Source: JBFJWU01 sp041623475 [NCBI: bacterium] (lineage in GTDB: Bacteria; J088). From it: a stretch of DNA of 10,764 nt. Positions 6,952 through 10,764 of the stretch are shown in pieces. A program made the position numbers and the translations under genes. How positions within the stretch are numbered: position 1 is the first letter of the stretch; each line of letters opens with the position of its first letter. The stretch lies in NCBI GenBank assembly GCA_041623475.1, contig JBFJWU010000086.1, positions 1 to 10,764 of the forward strand. Reading direction: 5' to 3'. The notes beneath the pieces are model-generated. The model ran no database searches. It was not told where the DNA came from and worked only from the letters and a program-made list of their open reading frames with translations.

Positions 6952-6966
6952 CAGGCACCGCCCGGC
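6940..6966. terminator. Perfect 11-bp GC stem-loop between convergent genes
   Basis: GCCGGGCGGTG (6940-6950) and its exact complement CACCGCCCGGC (6956-6966) enclose a five-base ACAGG loop. The stem includes the TGA stop of the lipoprotein gene (6949-6951) and ends 11 bases before the stop codon of the convergent DUF481 gene. There is no T-tract on either side, so it is not a classic intrinsic terminator. A bidirectional termination or mRNA-end-protecting hairpin is the best explanation from its place. Confidence 0.55.
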
Positions 6967-6977
6967 CATAAGAGCAA

Positions 6978-7973
6978 TCAGTTGAGCGTCAGGACCAGCA
7001 GGTTGTTCCAGGTGGTATCGGTATTACGCGCCTGGATCGGGGTGGCTCCCGCGATCTCAGCCCCGTTTGCGTCCTTGGGAACAACAAGGCTTGGTTCGCT
7101 TTTGTACGCCACCGTAAGTCCTGTTTTGAACGCCAGGCGGTCGGTCAGCGTAAATGACAGGTTCAGGGCGCTGTCAATTCGATAATCGTCCGGCAGGTTC
7201 GTCAATTCCGCTGAATAGGTCGTGATGTAGTCCAGCATGGACACCTCGTTGATCTGGACCTCACCAAGGGCGCTGATGACCAGATTGTAGCGGTTGTCGC
7301 CGCCGCCAATGATGTTGTCGATATAGCCGTACTGGAAACCACCCTCAATCTGGTGCTTCTGGATCTCGTCGGTGTAATAAACGTAACCAACACCCAGGTC
7401 CAGCAGCATCTGCCAGTTATACCCGGCGAACTTGTTCCCGTCAAAACGCTGTGCAGCGTACAGATACGTCCGGTCATCCTCGGTCAGGAAATAGTCTTCG
7501 CGGGCGCCGGCTGCCCAGTCCAGTTGTGTCTTGATGAAGGTGCTGCGGGTCACCGGTGTTCCGTCCGGGTATGCTCCACGACCGCCATAACGGCTGACGC
7601 CCCAGTTGGCACCGCCGTCAACGCTCAGTTTCAGGTTGTCAAAGGTTTCCTCACCGCCACAGCCACTGTTCAGGCTGCGGTTGCTGGCATTTCCCTCGGC
7701 CAGGTTAAAGCCGATTTCGCACGATGCCGCCCAGGTTGACTCTTCTTCGGTCATCTCAGGTGTATCCGCGGCAACGTCGACCATTTCCTCGACAGGCTCC
7801 GCGCCGGCGTCCCCGGCATCGTCAACCGGTGCGACCGCGGCTGGTTCAGCATCGGCACCGGCCTCGGCGACGTTGTCGGCTGCTTCTGGCTCCTGCGAAT
7901 AACCAGGTGCCCCGACGAACAGGACCAGCAACAGGATCGCGGTCGTCGTCAGAAATTTTCTTGCGATTGTCAT
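6978..7973 (-). CDS. DUF481-type outer-membrane beta-barrel protein
   Basis: A 331-residue exported protein. The ATG at 7973 follows AAGGAG (forward 7983-7988) at nine bases. Residues 1-26 are a signal peptide (MTIARKF, then a hydrophobic run, ending PGYSQ). Residues 28-78 are a low-complexity Ala/Glu/Asp/Pro linker. From W81 the pattern WAASCEIGFNLAEGNASNRS matches the start of DUF481 (YdiY-like) domains, which continue as alternating beta-strands with many Tyr and Gly, including an LGVGYVYYTDEIQKHQIEGG stretch. Such proteins are predicted outer-membrane barrels, some linked to stress in E. coli, with no defined substrate. The final residue is Asn rather than the usual Phe or other aromatic. 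Two cysteines (C85 and C105) lie in the first hairpin. It converges on the lipoprotein gene and has a 233-base leader region of its own. Confidence 0.8.
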   Translation of the reverse strand: MTIARKFLTTTAILLLVLFVGAPGYSQEPEAADNVAEAGADAEPAAVAPVDDAGDAGAEPVEEMVDVAADTPEMTEEESTWAASCEIGFNLAEGNASNRSLNSGCGGEETFDNLKLSVDGGANWGVSRYGGRGAYPDGTPVTRSTFIKTQLDWAAGAREDYFLTEDDRTYLYAAQRFDGNKFAGYNWQMLLDLGVGYVYYTDEIQKHQIEGGFQYGYIDNIIGGGDNRYNLVISALGEVQINEVSMLDYITTYSAELTNLPDDYRIDSALNLSFTLTDRLAFKTGLTVAYKSEPSLVVPKDANGAEIAGATPIQARNTDTTWNNLLVLTLN

Positions 7974-8206
7974 GATTCAGGTCTCCTTTTTGTAAAAACC
8001 GTTCTGCAGTCGCTGCCAGGGGCCCTATTCCCCTGACGATTCGACCAGTGATTGTATGGTTGATTCAATGAATTTGTTCGCTTGCCGGCCATCATGCAAT
8101 CGCCGTGCCAAAAAAATTGGCAACCAACACACCGGTCGGCGACGATCGTGATGCAAATTTAAGACATACTACGGGCCGGGAATGCAGCTGCGCACCCCGC
8201 TTTGCG
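7974..8206. other. Intergenic region upstream of the DUF481 gene
   Basis: No gene is seen. On the minus strand a possible -10 box TACAAT (forward 8052-8057) lies about 80 bases before the DUF481 start, with no good -35. Between them CAGGGG (8017-8022) and CCCCTG (8030-8035) can form a six-pair stem with a seven-base loop in the leader. TGCCAA/TTGGCA around five A (8106-8122) is a second small inverted repeat, downstream of the receiver gene. None is strong enough to name. Confidence 0.4.
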
Positions 8207-8623
8207 TCAGACGGGACCCGGCACCTGTGACAGTCGGGCACCGGCCGGGCGCAGGGCACGCCTGATTTCGGCATCCAGAACTGCCGGGTCATCTGTTTTT
8301 TGAATAAACCCGTCCGCGCCGGATGCGGTCGCCAGTTGCGCCAGTTCGGTCCGGGGCCGGGCAGAGTGCAGAAGGATCCGCGTCGATCGACCGGTTTCGT
8401 GCCGTTTGAGGATTTCTGTAGCGCGGGCCCCATCCATGGCACCCAGGTTAACGTCCATCAGGACCACGTCAGGCCGGAAGTTGTTGATCGGGCTGGATAT
8501 CCAGACATCGTTGATTGCCTTGACGGTATAACCCAGCTGCTCCAATTCGTTCTGTGTCCAGGCCAGTGTCAGGCGGCTGTCGTCGACGATCATGACCCGG
8601 ATCGAGTCGGCTGTCTGCTGCAT
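8207..8623 (-). CDS. Stand-alone CheY-like response regulator receiver
   Basis: The start chosen is ATG 8623, giving 138 residues, because AAGGGG lies five bases upstream of it. The frame stays open 27 codons further (to 8704) but that extension is unlike a receiver. The receiver fold is complete: acidic pair D14/D15 in IVDDSRL, phosphoacceptor D57 in VVLMDVN, S87 in the switch position of LLHS where Thr or Ser is normal, and K109 in FIQK. There is no output domain; the 20-residue tail after the last helix is unstructured-looking. Such proteins pass phosphate from a histidine kinase to a partner protein or act as a phosphate sink. No kinase is in the window, so the partner is unknown. It diverges from the beta-helix lipoprotein gene with 290 bases between starts. 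Confidence 0.88.
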   Translation of the reverse strand: MQQTADSIRVMIVDDSRLTLAWTQNELEQLGYTVKAINDVWISSPINNFRPDVVLMDVNLGAMDGARATEILKRHETGRSTRILLHSARPRTELAQLATASGADGFIQKTDDPAVLDAEIRRALRPAGARLSQVPGPV

Positions 8624-8802
8624 TTGAACCCCTTTGCCGGCAAGAAATCGCGCATTCCGGCGGTCCTGGTTGCGGTGTTGCGTGAAATGATATCGATGAC
8701 GCAACGGAAACGCCCGCTATCCGTGTCGAAATTGTTCGAAGAACGCCCGGGACAGATTCGAACTGTTCACAACTAAAATTTCTGGATTTGGCGCGCGGCG
8801 CG

Positions 8803-8811
8803 TGCTACCCT
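8803..8811 (+). promoter_or_regulatory. Candidate extended -10 promoter of the beta-helix lipoprotein gene
   Basis: TG-C-TACCCT fits an extended -10 element (TGnTAnnnT). No convincing -35 is found 16-18 bases upstream. Transcription would start near 8818, leaving a leader of about 95 bases that contains the hairpin at 8829-8847. Confidence 0.35.
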
Positions 8812-8828
8812 GAAGGCTTCTGGAAACG

Positions 8829-8847
8829 CCTGGTGGGTCCCGCCGGG
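8829..8847 (+). other. GC-rich hairpin in the lipoprotein leader
   Basis: CCTGGTGG and CCGCCGGG can pair over eight positions in RNA (two as G-U) around a three-base GTC loop. AAGGC (8813-8817) and GCCTT (8851-8855) could close an outer stem if transcription starts upstream of 8813. No known riboswitch consensus is recognised. Confidence 0.35.
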
Positions 8848-8913
8848 AATGCCTTAACCGCTAATTATTAATTTTTCCAATCAAATATCGAAAGCCGAGT
8901 CCCAGGAGGGATC

Positions 8914-10764
8914 ATGAATCGCACCGTCTATTCCGCATTAGTACTTTCACTGGCCCTGCTGGGTACGGGTTGCAACGATGTCATCACCAGGTTAATTGAT
9001 GACCTTGGCAACGGTGCCGTAACCGAACCGACCTCGCCAATGACCGACATTACCCTGATTGAGGTCCAATCAGGGTGCCAGGACAAGGACGGCGACGGAT
9101 TTGGACCGGGTTGCCTGGCCGGACCGGACTGCGATGACACAAACCCGGATTTCGCGGCCGAAGACACGACGGTGGTGGCCTATCTGGACCAGGACGGCGA
9201 CGGATATGGCAAAAAGATGATCCCCGCCTGCGATGGCTACACGAAGCCTCGTCAGGTTTCCCAGGGCGATGATTGCGACGACTCCGACCCGGACGTGTTT
9301 ATTACCTATACCGGGTTTGTCGACAACGACGGTGATGGCCGCACCACTGACGAAGGCGGCGAGACATGCGGCGGCGCGTCCATCCCGGCGCCACTCAAGT
9401 CCAGCCAGAGCAGTGAACTGGACTGCGACGACGAGGACAGCACCGTGTACCAGTTGCTGCCGGGATACACCGACGCGGACATGGACACCTACACCGTTGG
9501 CGGACTGGTCATGGCCTGTTCGGGCAGCAGTCTGGCCCCCGGCTACCGGACCACAGCCAGCGGCACCGCTGACTGCGACGACACGGATGCCAGCGTTTAC
9601 CCGGGTGCCAACGAAATTGCCGGCGATCTCGAAGACAACGACTGCGTGTCCGGCGACGCGTTCCCGACCGATGCCGACGGAATCTTTGTTTCCGCGGCCA
9701 GCGGCAACGATGCCAACCCCGGCACAATCGCTGCCCCGGTTCGGACAATTGGCCAGGGCCTGGCCCTGCTGGGCGCGTCCGGCGTCACAATGGCTGTCTT
9801 TGTCGAGGAAGGCACCTATTGGGAAGACATCGATGGCATCGAATCCGGCCTGCACGGCGGCTATTCAGCTGGCAGCAGCTTTTCAGCCCGCGATGTCAGT
9901 GGCACGCCATCGATCATCCATTCGACCTTTGGATGGGAGCCACCGATCGAGGTCAACACGGATGAAGAAGCGGTTATTACCGGATTCACATTGCGTGCGA
10001 CCGACTACACGAGCACTGGTTACGGTCTGCGGAACTACGGCAAGACGAAACTGAACCAGGTCACGATCGACCAGGTCACCGGCACATCGGGCACCAAATA
10101 CGGCATTTACCACAGCTCTGATGATTTGCTCGAAGTCATTGACAGCTCGATCTCCAACGTCTATACCCCATCGAACAGCACGGTCTATGGACTATATTCA
10201 GTTGGACCTGTAAATGTATTTGGCACGTCAATAATGGTCAACGACAGCGGTGGGTACCTTTACGGGGTTTACCACTATGACTCGGAAATGCTGAACATCG
10301 GCTACGGCTCGCACGTGTCAACTGGAAATACGTCGGGATCTGCGTACACTTACGGGATCCGACTTTACGGCCCTGGTCAAATTCGCGATTCTGCGGTCTA
10401 CGCTGGCGGATCTTATTATCACAGCTATGGTATTTTCGCCGACGGTGACGACTTTGGACAGCCCGCAGATCTTACGATTTCTGATTCTCATGTTCAGGGC
10501 GGGTCAACGACGTTTGAAAATTACAGTAGTTACGGGCTGTATGCCAATTATTACGACACGGTTCGAATCGACAACGGATCCTCGTTCAATTCCGGCGGTG
10601 TTGGCTACCAGTACGGTGCCCGTATTAGTTATCTGAGCGATCTGATAGTCGACAATTCGGAATTCCGGACAGGCGATGCCCTCTGGTATTCAGTTTATGG
10701 TTTGTACGTGGAGTACGTCGCCTCGGTTTCCCTGAATAACGCAGTCGTTTCGACCGGAAACTCA
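8914..10764 (+). CDS. Secreted lipoprotein with MopE-like Ca-binding motifs and a Tyr-Gly beta-helix (3' end outside window)
   Basis: This frame is open from ATG 8914 to the right edge, 617 residues with no stop. The start follows AGGAGG (8904-8909) at four bases. Residues 1-20 form a signal peptide ending LLGTGC, a near-consensus lipobox with Cys20. Four units pairing an Asp loop with a DCDD motif follow: 55-75, 92-123, 137-173 and 187-223, then YPGANE (229-234) and DNDC. This is the pattern of MopE-like putative metal-binding repeats; in the fourth unit the loop reads DADMDTYT, losing the DG. VSAASGNDANPG (259-270) and the VFVEEGTYWED region match the entry to right-handed parallel beta-helix domains. 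From residue 370 a Tyr-Gly motif recurs. The protein is probably cell-surface, calcium-stabilised and adhesive or structural, or a polysaccharide-binding protein; no catalytic residues are recognised. The gene could run on for many more repeats. Confidence 0.85.
   Translation, partial: MNRTVYSALVLSLALLGTGCNDVITRLIDDLGNGAVTEPTSPMTDITLIEVQSGCQDKDGDGFGPGCLAGPDCDDTNPDFAAEDTTVVAYLDQDGDGYGKKMIPACDGYTKPRQVSQGDDCDDSDPDVFITYTGFVDNDGDGRTTDEGGETCGGASIPAPLKSSQSSELDCDDEDSTVYQLLPGYTDADMDTYTVGGLVMACSGSSLAPGYRTTASGTADCDDTDASVYPGANEIAGDLEDNDCVSGDAFPTDADGIFVSAASGNDANPGTIAAPVRTIGQGLALLGASGVTMAVFVEEGTYWEDIDGIESGLHGGYSAGSSFSARDVSGTPSIIHSTFGWEPPIEVNTDEEAVITGFTLRATDYTSTGYGLRNYGKTKLNQVTIDQVTGTSGTKYGIYHSSDDLLEVIDSSISNVYTPSNSTVYGLYSVGPVNVFGTSIMVNDSGGYLYGVYHYDSEMLNIGYGSHVSTGNTSGSAYTYGIRLYGPGQIRDSAVYAGGSYYHSYGIFADGDDFGQPADLTISDSHVQGGSTTFENYSSYGLYANYYDTVRIDNGSSFNSGGVGYQYGARISYLSDLIVDNSEFRTGDALWYSVYGLYVEYVASVSLNNAVVSTGNS
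10021..10764 (+). repeat. Degenerate Tyr-Gly coding repeats (beta-helix coils)
   Basis: Nine YG[LIVA][YRF] motifs occur from residue 370 to 595 of the lipoprotein, spaced 26, 29, 25, 30, 25, 35, 27 and 28 residues apart. Between them is a hydrophobic beta pattern ending in xxxSxxxxG. The spacing is about one beta-helix coil or slightly more. The DNA copies are diverged, so this is a protein-level repeat; it continues to the window edge. Confidence 0.75.

Larger units (their letters stand above)
8624..8913. other. Intergenic region between receiver and beta-helix lipoprotein genes
   Basis: A 290-base divergent promoter region with no gene that I can support. Its middle has two TTCGAA palindromes (8735-8740 and 8757-8762) beside GTTC/GAAC half-sites, which could bind a regulator. 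Its right part holds an extended -10-like element, a GC-rich hairpin and then an AT-rich stretch (about 8860-8890) before the Shine-Dalgarno sequence of the lipoprotein gene. Confidence 0.4.

Noticed and set aside
8106-8122. TGCCAA-A5-TTGGCA as an intrinsic terminator for the receiver gene
   Set aside because: The stem is only six pairs, the T-run lies in the loop rather than after the stem, and it is about 85 bases past the stop codon.
8735-8770. GTTC/GAAC half-sites as a LexA box
   Set aside because: The spacing fits none of the LexA consensus sites I know, and no SOS gene is adjacent.
8300-8776. Plus-strand open frame of 158 codons opposite the receiver gene
   Set aside because: The minus strand encodes a complete CheY-like receiver; the plus frame has no domain or ribosome binding site.
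8789-8806. Sigma54-like TTGGCGCG...TGCT element upstream of the beta-helix lipoprotein gene
   Set aside because: The GG and GC dinucleotides are not at the required ten-base separation, so it fails the -24/-12 spacing.
9070-9855. Long minus-strand open frame of 261 codons opposite the Asp-rich repeats
   Set aside because: It is the antisense of a high-GC repeat-rich gene whose plus-strand frame has a signal peptide and clear motifs; the minus product has no recognisable domain or start signal.
1-10764. CRISPR arrays, tRNA or rRNA genes, insertion sequences or phage genes
   Set aside because: No regularly spaced direct DNA repeats, tRNA-like cloverleaf, rRNA segment, transposase or integrase motif was seen on either strand.

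Overview
The window is GC-rich, densely packed bacterial DNA from a diderm (Gram-negative-type) organism. Supporting signs are three secreted proteins with lipoprotein-type signal peptides, a DUF481-type outer-membrane protein, a c-type cytochrome with its own signal peptide, and short operon junctions. A SpoIID/LytB-domain protein close to queA, a GGDEF protein, and a lipoprotein with MopE-like DxDxDG/DCDD motifs on a beta-helix are a mix I associate with deltaproteobacterial or Myxococcota-like lineages. That placement is inference; no rRNA or marker gene is present.

Layout. (1) 3-2635, plus strand: a tight operon with the C-terminal part of a SpoIID/LytB-domain protein, a GAF-GGDEF diguanylate cyclase overlapping it by one base, and queA three bases further on. 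(2) 2642-4407, minus strand, converging on queA: a TetR-family regulator followed downstream by an AurF-like diiron oxygenase. The gap between them holds a -35/-10 promoter and two matching inverted repeats, one over the -35 and one at the transcription start region, placed as repressor sites. (3) 4499-6951, plus strand, divergent from tetR: a diheme c-type cytochrome lipoprotein resembling the RoxA/RoxB group, with a GTGA stop/start overlap to a lipoprotein of unknown function with Asp-rich calcium-binding-like loops. (4) A perfect 11-bp GC stem-loop separates that operon from a convergent DUF481-type outer-membrane protein (6978-7973, minus). (5) 8207-8623, minus: a stand-alone CheY-like receiver. 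(6) 8914 to the right edge, plus: a large secreted lipoprotein, open at the edge, with four Ca-binding-like repeats followed by a beta-helix carrying Tyr-Gly repeats.

How the parts fit. Region 1 looks like housekeeping: envelope remodelling, c-di-GMP signalling and queuosine synthesis. Region 2 reads as a self-contained regulated oxygenase module whose ligand and substrate are unknown. Region 3 looks like a two-component periplasmic or outer-membrane-anchored redox unit. Regions 4-6 are cell-surface or signalling genes with no visible operon link. There are no tRNA or rRNA genes, CRISPR arrays, insertion sequences or phage genes. The most distinctive candidates are the two-operator oxygenase promoter, the coupled cytochrome-lipoprotein pair, and the Tyr-Gly repeat surface protein.
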